Shown: piece by piece, positions 49,101 through 64,000 of the stretch | Numbering within the stretch: the first letter of the stretch is position 1 | Layout: each line of letters starts with the position of its first letter | Assembly: GCF_921293095.1 (NCBI RefSeq) | Contig: NC_060251.1 | Span: forward strand, 89,452,566-89,516,565 | Source: Ischnura elegans | Lineage: Eukaryota; Arthropoda; Insecta; Odonata; Coenagrionidae | Direction: 5' to 3' | Length of the DNA: 64,000 bases | The notes under the pieces: generated by a model | Seen by the model: the letters and a program-made list of their open reading frames with translations, nothing else | Database searches by the model: none | What the model was told of the DNA's origin: nothing | Position numbers and translations under genes: made by a program

Positions 49101-52100
49101 TGTGACGTGTATGTCATATGAGCAAATATTGTGAAGAGCTGAGCGTATATTTATTGTCACTTCTCCTCGTAACTAGATATTCTCAATGATGCCAGTGGAG
49201 GCAGACTGTGGTACAATATATCTTTTACTGAGGGTGAAATAATTTTTTTTTTAACATAAGAATAACCCATCAATATCCTGGGTTCCTGGAGTGCCACTTA
49301 GGCACTTGAAGGCATTGTGCATGCATTTATGGCAAATTTTGCCAACTTTCAAAGCAAATGCTTAAAACCTCTTGTGTAATGCACAAAAATAAGGGGGAAA
49401 GTTTATCCAGTTTTGATAATCATAGGATTTTCTTGATTGATATGGCATTTCTGCATGCATATATTGTGCAGATGTCAGCTTACTCTGTAACCTGAATTAC
49501 TGTTACTCAGTTGAAATCAGACTATCTTGGTGTGCTTAGTTTTTCCTTCTAATCATGGTAAATGTGCAAGTGAGGTTTAATTGATGTTTACCTTTAAACT
49601 ATTATCATTAATGATTAAGTGTTCCCTTGGAAAAAGTTTGTAATCATCTACGTACCACCTGTTATGTAATTTTAAATCCTTAGTAAATGGTGTACTTAAA
49701 TATCATTAATGTTTTAATACTTGTGAGTGGTATTAGGTATCTTTTTCTGTCAGTCATAACTGGTATTAATGTATTTGTGTATTTTTTCTCCAAATTGCTT
49801 GTTGTGATATGGCTCATGGTACGATTGGAGTGGCTAATGGTGTGGCAGAAATATTTGCTATGTTCTTGTGTTATTTTTTGGTCGCAGAACTTATGTTACT
49901 TGGCTAATTCCTTTAAGGGCCAAGGGAAATGGTGAGATATGATGAAAAAATTTTGCTCCCTTGGGGTTTGAACCTTATTCTCAGCTTGTGGTTGGCAGAT
50001 GCCACAGATTGAATTTCCAATTGTTGAAATTTCTCTTCCACTTCAGTTCTCTCACAGAGGAAGCTCCTGTGTCAGATTAAAAATACACTCGTAGGTGCAC
50101 TGAAAATCCACAATAATCATTGATTACCTTCGAACTCATAAGGCTTGAGGCAGTAGCCTTGAAGACGCACATCATATAAATTGCATGTTTGCTTCAAAGT
50201 ACCCTATTTGTTGGGATTTGAAACACTAGTTGCAATCTAAGAGGACCTTAGAGGCATTCGAAGCATGGATCCTAAAAGTTCCTGCTGGAATTTTGTTCTT
50301 GATAATTTTGCATTTTTGATGCCCGAACATGTCAGACATCAAAATAGCGTTGTTCCCTCAAGTACTAAAAATAGGTACCCTAAGTGCTATCAAGAATTCA
50401 GCTTAAATGTGGCTGAGGGCATCTGAACTTGTGGATGGAGTGAAGAAAATTCATGGCAGTTGGGGAGAGACTGAGTCCCCCACTGCTAATCTTCCGTGGC
50501 TGACTTGAAAAATGGAAGAAACACTGGCATAGACAAGGTCTGGCACCATATGTTGGGATAAAAATATTTGCCATAATTTTCTGTGTGAAGTATTCCTTGA
50601 GTATAAGGTGCACTCAAGATCTTGTTAGCATAGTATGAGATTGTTCATATTCCCATGTATGATACGCATTTCATTTTTGGAGAAATTTATTTGCCATCAT
50701 TTTCTAGCGGTTGGAAAGGCATCGTCCAAGAGGGCCTTAGCACCTGCAAGTAAGCCCTGCCACATGCAACTCTGTCGTGCTCCTGAAGCATAGATCCTTT
50801 ACTAGTCCTGCAGGTCTGTGCATATCAATGGATGTATTTACTTTTTATCCACTAAGAAAAAGTACCCATCGCTAGATAAAAGTTGCACTGAAAAGTATGT
50901 GTGTACCTATTTTTATGTAAAAAAAGGTGCTGCTCCGGGAAAGCTATGGTTAATGTTCAGTTTTGTTTCCTAGTTAGGGTTGAATTTTGGAAGGCTTAAT
51001 GCATATCTTGCAGGCTTTTCATTTGTCTGAGAGAACTGAAGTGGAATAATTGTGTCATCCTATCCATAAATGTGAGTTAGTGAGAATTTTGATGGCTTAT
51101 GAATTGGATGTACTCGAGAAGAAAAAACATACAAAATAATTCTGCTGCACCATATGCGAGGAGTTGGAGCTCTCTCTTGTATGTGTTAATGCTGGATGAG
51201 GTATTGGTTGTGCTAAATGCTAGTCAGGATCGTCTCCAAAACGCTGTTATTGTTCATCCTGTATCTTTTTTACTGATCTTCAAATATCCACTGGAAGTAG
51301 TTCTGGTGTAGGAAATGAATTGTGTGTTATTAATATATTTGTTAACTGTCCTTCCGTGATACTCTTATATCAATGTCTATTGCCGTTCAAATTCCTACAG
51401 CTAAAATTTTAATTGTGTGACTAGAGGATTGATCCTATGTATTCATTAGTCTTGTCAAGGCAGATGATGCTATGGGGGATGTAGCAACTCTTATTGATTC
51501 ATGTTTAAATTCAGTATTCTTAATCTGAAGGATTTGGTATGTTTCAAAAATTTCCACAATCTTATTTTTCTGTCTTGGATTTTTATGTTATGGATCCATA
51601 CTTCCAACCCTCCCTGAGAGGCGTCAAGTGAGCTTTTAGGCCAAAAATGTTGTCGGAGATTTGAGTTGAGAAAGTAGCTAAATTTAAGAACATTTAAGTT
51701 ACTATCTTTAAAAAGTCCCCTGTGAGAATTTAAATGGCTATAAATGTATTTTCGACAATTCTCTAAGTTATTCACTAGTTTAAAGTGGTCCTACACCACA
51801 TTATGCAAAGATATCTGTTCTTTGGTATGTCCTTTAGTTTCTCATGTTATCTTTGGTGTGTATGTGATAAAATGTTTTGCATAAATGATTGCATAAAGTT
51901 TAAATAGTACCTATTTTAAGAAAAATTCCTGCAATTTTTTTTGTGTCCCATTGGACAAGGTCATTTGAAGTTAGTCTTCAGTCCATCTCTGCTGTGACTT
52001 AATGTTGGATTACAAGGGCAAAAGAGTTGAACTAGCTGAAATTATCCCCAATTAAAATATGATGACTATCTGATGTATTTTATCTGTTTTTCTTATGTGA

Positions 52101-55100
52101 TTTTTGGGTGTAAACATTCTTACTACTGCGCTGGAACTTTGAACAAGTGCAGTATTTGATGGGAAGGAAATGAATTGGATCTGTTCTATTTAAATTGTAA
52201 CCAAAGTTTGATGCTTGTCATTTTATAGATATTTTGTCAGCTTTGTATTTGGTTTGAAGCTGAAGTATGCATAAACATATGATCATATTCAAGCAAGGGC
52301 GTCTGGTGTCTTAATTGCAGAAACAGTTATAGTTAAATTTCTTTATTGTGAAATTTTGGATATAAATTTATGAGTATTTATCTTGGCACTGATGTGCAAT
52401 ATTTATGGAAGGTAGCTAGGAAACATATTCTGCTAGACTGGAAATGAGGATCTTTTTGCTTATGTGTTGTATGCAACCATTAGTCATCCTATTTAGTTCA
52501 AAGATTTTTTAATGCAGATAATGCAGTAGTCTTGTATGGACATATTTAATGAGCTTAAAATATGTATACATATGTGTTTGTGTTACTAGTCAGTTTTTGT
52601 GATTCACAACTTCTTGGTTACTATACCTCTGCAGTAATCATTATGTATCTGTGCTATTTTGTCTTGCACTAATTATTCTGTTATTTATTTTGGCCATCTA
52701 GAGGGAGATAGCATTTTGAACTGTGTTAATTTTGGATGGGCAAGTGATATTTAAATGATTTTTTTGCAAAGTTTGTGAAGTGCCATTACAATTTTGGTTA
52801 AGTCTAACCTATTATTGAAATTCTTCAATGCCTCAATGAAATAATTTCTGCCCTTAACTCAGTCATTGTTACTTAATTTATTCCAATTTTTACTCTCATG
52901 ATGATTTTGGGTGGTGGCTTGCTTTTAACTGATTTCTATACTAAGTCAAACTTAAGCATTTAAAAAAATGAATATCTGTGGTGGTCATGGCAAACAATTT
53001 GAGCTTCGTCAGGTGGTAATGGTTGGTGCAAACTTTGGATACTATCCTGATTCCTCATAAATGCCGACAAAAATGGATTGAAGAAAGGAAGCATATCAAT
53101 TGCAAGATGCTTGTGTTCACTGACAGTTCTTCTTGCTACAACTGTAGTGCAGAACTAAGTGACTCCACCTGTTTGGAGATGCTCTGTTGAGTGACTGATT
53201 GTGCTGGTTGCGGCTTCTTTTCCCTTAAAAGTGCAACGAATCTATGTTGTGTGTGGTGAATGCCATGGGAGCTGCCTGGTATGAGTCAGCCTACTCACTG
53301 AGGTATACTCATCATCATCAAGCATAAGTGTGTTGTCCAGCTACTATTCCCACCTACTTCTGGAGGTTTTGGATGAATGGTTGTATCCTGTGTGTGTGGC
53401 AGTAGCTGAGATCACCCATTCAAAACTCCATTTGACCTAAAGCATTTATTCATGGATTACTTCAGTATTAATATTTTTTGAATGGTTGTGAAGTGAAATA
53501 TTAAGCAAGTCATCCCTATTTGATATTGATACACATTCCTTGAGTCATTTTTGGGCTATTATTCTTTTCCTTATATAATTTATAGGGTACACAAAGCGAA
53601 ATAGCATTTTTAATGCTGAATAGAGGTATTTTTGGGCGATGATTGGTATAATTGGCACTTACGTTGTTGAAAAAGGAATTTGAAAGATATGGGGATAAAC
53701 TGAACCTCATGAATTAATTACTCATATAAATTGTTGGTTTTTGATTTCATTGAATTTCAAGTGATTTAGTCTCGGTTGGACTTGAATTGTTTTGAATTGA
53801 ATTTTTCTGGAGATATTTTGAGGCATTGAAGGGTTCAATATTGAATAGTTTCATGCATTTATCCAAATTTTTGTTATAGAGCCACCAAAAAATCCTTATA
53901 TTTTCATTTCCTTCTGGGTGGACAAAAAATACCAATTTCCTCTGTACTCTAGTCATTTTATGTGACCCTACTCATAAAAGTAATTGTCTAAATATTGGAG
54001 TGTTAAATTTGATATCATTATTGGTTGATGATGTGAAAGGAAAATATTAAGATCAGACTTAAGGATGATCCCTCCTCACGAATATTGACCATGAAATATG
54101 TATGTATGAAAACATGACATGATGATATTTTATGAGATATGAATTTCTCTATGGAATAATTTTTATTTGTTTACACTATGTAATGCTGTTGTCAGAAATA
54201 TATGTAACTTATCTTTGAATAGAAAGTCTCTGTTTTTAAGCTGAACCCTCAATTTTTCTCATTCATTTTTGCGTCAGCAATTTGCTAAGAAAACATATCT
54301 GATTTATGCTAAATGTCCTGAATAATGGTACTTAGGGTATTCATTTATTGATCTCCACGTTTACAAGAAAGAGGTATGTGGCTGGTAGAATTTCTTATGC
54401 CTATTCCAGCTGGGATTTTTACTTGACTCCATCGCATTGCCTGCCTCTTGTTTGACTGCTACCCTTCAAACTTTCTGAAATGGGTAGCTGTAATTATAGC
54501 GATTGTGAATTACTCATCAAATCAGCTATCATGGTCATCGAAGTGTGTAACCTTTTCCATCGTGAAAATTTCATGGCCAAAGTGGAAGTTGTCATTGAAC
54601 ATCCTTTGAGAGTTTCATTAGCATGAAAAAAGAATAAAGTTTTTAAAACTCAACTCTCTTTCCTTCTCTTCCTTCCCTACCCTCTATCAAGCAGTCTTAA
54701 ATGTATGCATGTTACTTATGAGTTGCGTATCCTTCCAGTTTATGCTTATTTTCTTAAGAATGGCCATTAGCTTCACCCAATCCACTCTGTCACTTCCTTT
54801 TGCAAAATTCACAAAGAAAAAGCATATTACCTAGTCCTAGATCTATTCCAGGTTACATATGGTCCTCATTACTGCTATGGGTTAACTTTCTTCTCCTGAA
54901 ACCAAACTGGCCCTCACCAAAACAATCCTTTGCCTTTGCCTCTATTTGTCTATTTAAAATTCTTAGCACAATATTCGCTGCATCTGATTATAGGCTAATA
55001 ATCATAAAGGCCCCGTATTATACAGCTTCCTTATTTTTAAGATCAACTGATTCAGGTACTATATAGTGGAAGTTTGACATATTGAAATGGAAGGTAGTTT

Positions 55101-58100
55101 CACCCTCCCACAATAATTGAATTTGTACAACGCATTTCGGCTCACAGTGCCATTATCTGGTGCAAGACACTGCATTGCATAAGGACATGATATTTATACC
55201 TTTGAGGAAGGGATGGGGAGGATTTGACAAGTTTGAGGAAGGGGTGGGACACAGGTGTACGGCGGAGCGACACTGAGAAAACATATAGCTAAAGAGATAC
55301 ATACTGGATACCCAGGGGTGGAAGGAGGACTCTAGTCGTAACTGTAGAGTAACGGCACTGGGGAAAGAACCAAAGAAATGGGGTGGCCAAGGGAGTGGAG
55401 AAGAGCAGAAAGGGAAATGGAAGGGGAAAAAAGAGGCCACGTGTCATCAGAAATGTGTGGGAGTAAGTAGCGAAGCAAGGAAGAGGTGGGGGAGAGAAGT
55501 TCCCAAAAGGGTAGCTATGAAAGGAGTTAGAATCAGAGGGAGTACCGGATAGGGGTTGTAGGCAGAAGAAAATGGTCAACGTAACATGGAGGGAGGGTTG
55601 GCGGATGGAAAAACCCTGTGGAGGTTGGTATTGGTTATGAAGTGGACGAAGAAAGAGTTTGACCATTTGTTAATGGGAGGGGAATCTTAAAGGGAGGAGA
55701 GTGGATGACAAACACTTGTTCATTGATGAACATCTTTGTATCGCTCTGCACAATTTCAAATTGCTCTAAATAATCAAGCCTTTTGCCCTGACTTTCTAGG
55801 CAGAGAATTACTGGTTGGTGATACAGATCCTTCATATACTCCTTCCATAGACTCTTAATCACATCTTGCTCTTTAAGCATTCCTCCATTAATATTTTATA
55901 TGGCTCGCCTGTTTTGCCACACAATGACTTCACCTTGGCGTATAGCACATATGTCTTGGTGTCCATCAGAAACTTTTGATCTTCTCACTCGGTCTTCTCC
56001 ACCACAGCTGTATTGCTTTCTTTTTTTCCACTCACCATCATTATTTATTTCCCTTTTCCTTGCTCTGTGTCAAAATTCTTCAATTTTCTTTACCATTCTT
56101 TCCGTGATCACCTATTTCTTAATCCTTCTGCTTTACGTATCCATCCTCTTATATCATTAGCACTTGGTAGTCTTAATATGCATCCCCCACAGAGAAGCTG
56201 TGCATTCTCATGACTGCCAAGTTCTGGGTTCTCCAGCTGCATTTGTCATTTATAGTTGACTACAGTTTCGAAAGCCATCCTGCTTTCGCCTTCAGGTTGA
56301 AGTTGAGAAGTGTTTTTTGCCACCTTAAATAGCACTGGCTGTCCTCCTGTGCGCTGATTGGTCAGTACTCTCTTCAACTTGTTACTGATTGGGTAGTTTT
56401 TGTCCCTGTTAATATTTGGTGTTTTATGAATTTCTAATGCTTCCCTGATCTGCCTGGGGTACTAGCAACTCTCTTTTGCCACTATCTTTGCTCTATTGAA
56501 ATCAGTTTTATGGCCTGCCTCACTCCAAGCATTATCTGCAATGGCTGAAAAGTGTAGTTGTTTCTGATTAGTGGCTCTTACATGCTCCTTCATCCTAGTC
56601 GCCATTCTTCAGCATGCTTCACCAACATATGATATTCGGCAGGAACATAGCACTTTGTACACACCTTCGCATAGTTCCTGCGGGAAACCATCTTTTGCAT
56701 ACAATGTTTTGTATCTTGGTCATGCAATTGAATCTTGTGGCCACGTCATGCTTCCTTATAATACCGACCAAGGAATGTGATACTCAAGATAAAAGTATGT
56801 GGGGAGAAGCTTGAGCAAGTAGAGCAATTAAACTATTTAGGCAGCACATTAGAGGAAAATGGATACCTACAGTGGTGAGGACATCAGGATCTGAATTGCA
56901 TTAGCAAAGGAGGCATTCATGAACAGGAAGGAGCTTCTGAGAGCATCTTTATGTATGAGTTTAAAGAAAAGGTTAGTGAAGAGTTTTATCAGGAGTGTAG
57001 TTCTCTACGGTACGGAAACATGGACACTAAGGAAGGAGGACGAGAGAAGATTGGAGGCATGCGAGATGTGAGTATGGAGAAGAAGGGAGATGGTGAAATG
57101 GACGGGGGGGAGGAGAAACGAGGAAGTGCTGCACATGGTGGGTGAGGAGAGGCAACTTATAGATGAGATACGGAGGAGACAGAAGGTTTGGATGGAGGGA
57201 GTAGTACTTAGCGGGGAGCAGTGGCGGATACAGAAAAAACTCAAGGGGGGGCGCAACATATCTTCTTGGTGTTGATTACTGAATGTGGGAAAAAATCTTG
57301 AGAGTTAAAAGAAGATGGGCTGGAGGTTAATTGTCCCCAAATTATTTACTTCATATTTGGAAGCTGAATTAATCAATTTGCTGGAATGGAGTAAGAGTTA
57401 TAAGAAGAAGTCTGAATGTAATACGCTGCAAATATTTGCTTGAGATAAGCTGGCAATGATCAAAAAGGGTGACTTCTTTTGGAACGCATTAAATTCTCTT
57501 CCTAAATATTCCAAGGAACTGAGAAATTCAATATGAAAATAGGGTGTGAGAAGTATTTGGGCTTTGGTAACATAATAATTAGGTATGTCTAGACATTTTT
57601 ATGCTGGTTATCAATACATTCTCCCGGTGCAATGTTTCAAGTGCTGAGTTCAGGTGCAATATACACACTAGATTTCCATGAAGAAAAGCATAATAAACTC
57701 ATTATGTTGCTCAGATATGAAACTCTTAAGATATAAACATTAATATTAGGATTATTAACCTACCTTTGATGCTCTAAGTGCCAGGTATCAATCCCTTGAC
57801 AGCAGGGCCGGCCTTAGGGCGGGGCGACCGCCCCAGGCCCCGTTCGTGAAAAGGTACGCCAGGTTCGTGGAAAAAAAATTAAAATATACGATAGTTTTGT
57901 TTATATTATAACCCACTACATAAGAGTGATTAAACTTCAATGCATTGGTAAGTTTATTTTTATTAATTTATTACCATTTTGACCTGCATGTGAAATTAAA
58001 ACTATCTTTTTTCATTTTACAGTAATTGCTTTAGGCTTACAACTAATTAGGTAACTTTCACAATATAACAGAGGCGGATACAGAAAAAACTCAAGGGGGG

Positions 58101-61100
58101 GGGCGCAACATATCTTGAGTTGTCTTTACTTTTATCGTAATAAAAGATGATCAAGTAACAGGCAAAGTATATGAAAATTTTATTTAAAGTGATTATAAAC
58201 ATGTAAAAGACAATGCCATCTTATGATATAAAAAAGTTACAATTGTGGTTTTGCAATGTTCGGCAATACAAGCGGACCCGCAAGGGGGGGGCGCGCGCCC
58301 CCCATCTGTATCCGCCACTGACTTATAAAAATACGTACCTATTGAAAAAGCGCGCTTTTTATGTTTATTTTACGTTATAATTTTATGAATAAATATAATT
58401 ATAAATTTTATTTGTATTATACTATTTTGAACTCAACTGCGTGATGGTATCATAACGGCGTAATTACGAAGTCTGAATTTGGGAGGGGAACACATACTTA
58501 GCCAGAGAGTGGTAGGGATTCAAAATGCTCGAGTTTATAGATGGGGTATAGAGTTAAATATTTTAAGTGAAGGGCCCCGCACTGAAGGTTCGCCCCTAGC
58601 CCCGCACCTGCTAGGGCCGGCCCTGCTTGACAGATACTTGGGTGAGGCCACAAGGGCTCTCAACCAATCTAAGATCGTGCGGCACCCTTGTTAGAATTGT
58701 GATTTTAATCATAAAATCTAATAAAAAAAAAATGATGATGTAAGCAGAAGACATCTCCTTTAGTGAAAAAGCTCGAAAATTCCTGAAAACTTTCCTGCTG
58801 GTGCCTACAATAGGGTGGTTTCCTATTTTTTTATTGTCTAAATCGATAGGTTAATACTCTTGGAGTACATATTTCAAGCTTTTAAATTTTTAAATGACAA
58901 TATCTATTTTTTGTGATGGAAACTACCCTATTGGAAAACATTTTTCGTGCAGCATGAGAATATTTTAAACCTCTCTGTATGGATCTCTTTCTTGGGGTGG
59001 ATTTACCCTGGTATTTTCATCCCTCAGACTTTGGACCCAACTCAATGGGGTACCCATCCCTAACCCCGGCCACTGGACTACACCCTCTAACCCTATCATA
59101 GCACAAATCCACGGTCAACTTAATGCATTACAAGTGTTTTTTTCAACCAGACATTGTATTAGATTTTCAATAATTTACTCTTCTAAAAGAAATACCGACA
59201 TTTTTGTAGGCATTGTTAATTTTACAAAGATTTCTAGTGTTATTAACATCAAAGCTAGTAAATAAATTGTAATAAGGCTTTAAGTCCGGAAGTCCATTAT
59301 TTTAACGCTAAAATTTTGTTTAAAAATTACTTGCGCACAGAATAAAATGAAGAATTCATTTCAAAGTATAAAAAAATTGTAGTATGCAAAAGAGTATATC
59401 ATTGAAAAAACTATTGACAATGTAACCACTTCACAACAGATGCCTGCAGTGAGATATGATCATAAATGAGTGGGAGGGTCGGGCTTAATTGCCAAGGAGT
59501 GGCTCTAAGGACTCATTAAGCTGGGTCTCAGGCTGGGCCTGAATGCATCAGACAATTGCTACCTAAGTGGTCACTTCCCTTCCCTGCTCGTGTTGGCCAG
59601 AGCCAATGTCCACTTGTTTGCCTTGAAAAATCTGCGATAGCTATACCCTACATCAGGTGTGTAGCGATTACTATGGGTTTGAAAATTCCCATCGGCTCCA
59701 CCAGACCTCCAGCGCAAAAGGGTTAAACCTTTGAAAGACTCAACAAAATGCCTACTGTTCAATGTTCCATGATGATGACATGCATATTAAAGCATATGAA
59801 TAAGTAAATAATTTTGCACTACATAGTGTTGCTCCTTATGTGAAATGCCTTTTGCGAAAAATTCTTTATAAGCTCAAGTCTCATTGTTAAAACTCCTGTG
59901 AAATCTGCCTTTGACTACAAAACTTAACTTGCCCTTTACATTTCCTGCTACATCAGAGCATTCCTCTCTTTAGTGGTGTATAAAATTATAAGCAAAGGAA
60001 GCAGGAGTATTGATAGACACAATAGGCCTTTTCCTTTTTCCATAGGTACTATTTCTTCCACCCTCGAGAAGCAGGGTCTATGACTTGAAGACCTCAAGGA
60101 TATTGCCCCACAGAATCCAAGTTGGATTTCAATCCAACTGCCTAATATAGCCTTCCATTGCTTCATCTATTTCCTATTGGTGCCTTTTGTCAAGGGGACA
60201 GCACTGATGCCATGGAAATCCTGTCTTTCCTTGATGGTGCATATCAGCTTTGCTGTCAGTTGCCTCCTCCGTTGTGATTCATCAAATAAATTGTTCAATG
60301 ATAGATCTGGAACTAAATAGGGTGGTTTCCTACTATTTTTTTGCCTGAATTGAAAGATTATTACTCCTGGAGTATGCATTTCACGCTTATAGATTTTTAA
60401 ATGACGATATCTATTTTTCTCGATTAAATGAAAAGTGAAAATTTTCAAGAGGGCGAAAACGCGACGCCTAAGTATGAATATTGGGAAAAGCCCATGTGAC
60501 GTCATTCTGGTTCCCGCTGTCATGTGAGATGACCTTGGGGCAAGGATATGTGCGCCGCTGCGATGCAGGCTGCTAGCAGGTAGTGCTTGGCTTAAATAAG
60601 GATTATTAATACCTTATCGAAAGAAAGAAACTTTCCGACCATAGGCAGTTTTAATAGGTGATTATTAAGAGATATTTCCCTGAGCTTTGTGCCACATGCA
60701 TGCATTGGTAATCTCAGACGATGTAAAACTCCTATCTTCTCATATAGATACTAAGTCCCTGTGACGTCACGTGGAGTGGCATCGCATGGGCACCAATCTG
60801 GCCTTTTTCAAATGCGGTTAAAATTTACCATTGCCATTTGTCTAAACTGGGATTCCTAAAACCTAATAATTTGTAGACATATTATGATTACATTAATGGT
60901 GGGTAACGAATTGCAATCAATGCCTTCCGTTTTCTTTGATGAAGGAAACTACCCCAATGCTAGATTAGTCTACGCAGGATTGGTAAATATGGTGGATATT
61001 TCCCTTGCACATCATCAATTTTTAACTCTTTTACTGCCACCGGGTCAATATATCGTCCCTCACTGGTTTTGTGAAAACTGCCAGGGGCCGATTTATTTCA

Positions 61101-64000
61101 CTTTTTTAAAAGTTATTGTGGCCTTTTCAACGGCTGTAATTTATGTAAACCACCATAATTTATCTGTGGTTATAAGATGTAAATATATCTTAAGAATTGG
61201 GAAAATAAATCTAGACGTATTAAATAAAATTTAGTAGCTGAAAAATTTTTGAATCTGAAATGTAGCTTATTCCGGAAATTAGCCTTGGCAGTCTCTGTAC
61301 ATCCCACCTGAAATGGGCTGGCAGTAATAGGGCTAATTCACTGAATTAGAAGAGCTCAGGGTAAATAGGTGCTTATAAGGTACCAGATTGAAAGTCTCCA
61401 ACTTTTATTTATATATTCTTTATTGTTTTTTCAAGCCCTCCATTTGCTACAGAGATTTTGCACTACATGGTATTTTACAAGTGAGAGTCATCATCATTGT
61501 ATAAACTTTGACTTCTTTTCATTTAGAAGAAGTCATGTACACATTTTATTATTATTAATTATCACAGAAGAGTATTGACATTGGAAGAAAATTTAGAACC
61601 ATTTTTGCACTATTGGCATGGCACTATGTATATGTACAGAATTTTAGGATTAAAATATTGCTTTGCATGGTTTTTGGTGCTAACTATTTTCCTACTTAGT
61701 TCTTAAATACATTGTAGCTTAAACTCTCTACTGTCAAGGAGAGCATGTTTTTAACTCCAACCTTAGTTCTTAGGCAGTGAGAAGAATGATGCATTCTACA
61801 TAATTATTTTTGGCCCCCCCAAAAAACATTACTTAGGAGAGATTTTAATTTGCAATTCATTTATACATTGAATATGCTAGCTTAGCATATAAAGACGTTT
61901 TTTAATGGTCACCATACTCATGTCCTTTTCTTTCACGGTCACAATTTATCAAGGAAACATCTTTTTTTTCTTAGAGAAATATATTTTTTCTCCCTTTTGG
62001 CAGTAATAGCTGCTTTGCTTGCTTTTTTTGTATGATTCGCATCATGATTACCAACTCAATGGGGATAACCTCATGAGGAAAAGAGATATTTTTATAATCT
62101 GCAAAAAAGATTAGTGTATTTCATATGGCACTCTCATGACATTTACAACATGTCAATTAGTTATCAAATAGAGGGCATCAACTGGGAAATTGAGAATAAT
62201 TGGCCGAAATCAGTTATACCAATGAGTCATATATATATCCAAATTTGGATGGGCTTTCATGAGGAAGATAGATTCGCACTGAGTAAGGCTCTGAGCTCAG
62301 GGTTTTCGATTTTGAAGAAGCGCTTGAGGAGGAATAGGAAGAAATTGATCCTGAACTGCTTGAGGAGGGAATTATTGGCTTATAAGATGAAACAGGGCTG
62401 ATTTTAAGTGCTACAGGGGAGGGCTGCAAGTGGTCTCCCGAAGCTACGAAGCCCTCAGCACCACCTGCACGGTAGTCTACTTTCCTGGTCAAGCCATCAC
62501 TTCCTAGATATGAGTAGGAGCCTGTGACGTATCCATTTGCATCAGCCGATTCAGTCTTTTTGCTGGAGTCAGTTTCATAAGAGTAATGATATCCCTGTCC
62601 ATCAGAACCACCCACTAGGGCTGGGGCTGGAAGGTGACTACCTTTCGCCAGAAATCCTTTTTCAGCTCCAGCTTCATAGTTTACGCTTCTGTGAACTCCA
62701 TCTTTGGCCACAAAACTGAACTTGCCATTCACATTTCCCGCTGCATCAGAAGATTCCTCCCTTGAGTGGTCATCAGCATTGTAAGAGAAGGAATATGAGG
62801 CATCAGCAGGCCCTGATGAGGCATATGAAGAGGGGAAAGAATTAGCTTGTACAGGGTAAGCTGATGGAATGATGGGAACTGTTGCTGATGATTCAATGCT
62901 GGATTTCAGGTTGAAATTTGCATCGGAAGGGATGTGATCTCCCCTGGCAATGAATCCCCTCTCTGCTCCTGCTTCATAATCCACTTTCCTGTTAACCCCA
63001 TCTTTGGCTTTGAATGCGAAGTGACCCTTTACATTTCCAGCGGCATCAGCTGACTCTTGCCTTGAGTGGTCTTCGGCCTCGTATGCAAAGGAGTATGATG
63101 CATCCACGGGACTGGTCTTGAAAGTGGTGGGCGATGTGAGTGGAACAATAGGTTTTGGTGCTTGGTAAGGGGATGGAATGAAGATGGAAGTTTTGGCTTC
63201 TACTGGAGTTTCTGCTGGCAGATGAAGCCCCTTGGCTTCAAAGCCTTTCTCAGCTCCTGCAGTGTACTCTACTTTCCTATTGATCCCATCCTTTGCGACA
63301 AATGAAAATTGCCCCCTTACGTTTCCAGCTGCATCAGCAGATTCTTCTCTGGAGTGGTCATCAGCCTTATAGGCAAATGAATAAGACCCATCTCCTGGAG
63401 CGGTTGAATAGGTTGTGGCAGACTTTGCTGAGGTTTGAACAAATGCAGGAGCAGAATGAGATATGGTGGTTGCAGGGGATATGGCTATTTTCTTCAACTC
63501 AAGTGAATCCGTCTGTGGGATATGATCACCTTTAGCCACGAATCCTTTCTCAGCACCAGCCTCGTATTCAATCTTTCGATTGACACCGTCTTTTGCGACG
63601 AAGGAGAAGCGTCCTCTAACATTTCCTGCAGCATCTGCAGACTCCTCCCTGGCGTGATCTCCGGCATTGTACGAGAAAGAGTAAGATCCATCAACAGGGC
63701 TGGAATCCGAGCTGATGGTCGCCACATTTTGCGCAGTCTTCGTGGCTTGCGTGTATGAGGTGGGCGTGTACGCGGGTGCGGCTGGCTGAGCTGGCGTTTC
63801 ACCTACAGATGGAATGTGATCACCTTTTGCCACGAAGCCCTTCTCTGCTCCAGCTTCATATTCAACCTTCCTGTTCACCCCATCAGTCGCTTTGAATGCG
63901 AATCGGCCCCTGACGTTGCCAAAGGCATCAGCTGATTCTTCCCTGGAATGGTCATCGGCCACGTAGGAGAATGAGTAAGCACGGTCCGGTGATGGGCCTG

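Overview
The window is arthropod, most likely insect, nuclear DNA. The evidence is a cuticular protein with repeated Rebers-Riddiford (RR) chitin-binding domains, spliced host exons, a Copia element with a copia-type primer-binding site, and many eukaryotic transposon classes: RTE and Jockey-like LINEs, Penelope-like elements (PLEs), and hAT, piggyBac-like, PIF/Harbinger-like and pogo/Tigger relatives. The species cannot be determined from the sequence. No prokaryotic signal is present.

Layout. 0-20.9 kb is intergenic or intronic DNA made of old repeats: a threefold degenerate duplication (0.2-1.8 kb), tRNA-derived SINE fragments, decayed RTE LINE ends (3.3-5.3 kb), a two-copy repeat (7.5 and 9.3 kb), a six-copy repeat family (10.4-16.9 kb), a PLE-type tail (16.3 kb) and a palindromic MITE (17.5 kb). 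20.97-22.83 kb is a PIF/Harbinger-like element with TTA target duplications. 24.7-27.5 kb holds two exons, in matching phase, of an unrecognised host gene whose terminal exon encodes a Tyr/Pro-rich tail; its introns hold three hAT MITEs. 27.9-28.8 kb holds two inverted-repeat elements, one built of CACGTGG repeats. 29.0-33.5 kb is a complete Copia retrotransposon on the minus strand, with an intact gag-pol frame, LTRs that look identical and a 5-bp target duplication; it sits in the pyrimidine tract of a predicted terminal exon (33.5 kb). 34.5-44.3 kb is a nested transposon graveyard: hAT inside piggyBac-like inside a Jockey-like LINE, and hAT inside an RTE LINE. 44.65-46.22 kb is an intact single-exon CENP-B/Tigger-type (TIGD-like) gene whose third catalytic Asp is replaced, so it is probably domesticated. 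It is followed by about 8.4 kb, T-rich on the + strand and nearly free of recognisable transposons. 54.6-60.96 kb is again a mosaic (RTE LINE, PLE with GIY-YIG endonuclease remnant, hAT). From 62.2 kb to the right edge, on the minus strand, is a cuticular protein gene with six RR domains, open at its 5' end; a decayed extra RR domain lies about 2.2 kb beyond its stop.

Host loci supported are therefore: the Tyr/Pro-rich tail gene, the gene ending at 33.6 kb, the TIGD-like gene and the cuticular gene. Most other open frames are chance frames or transposon relics.
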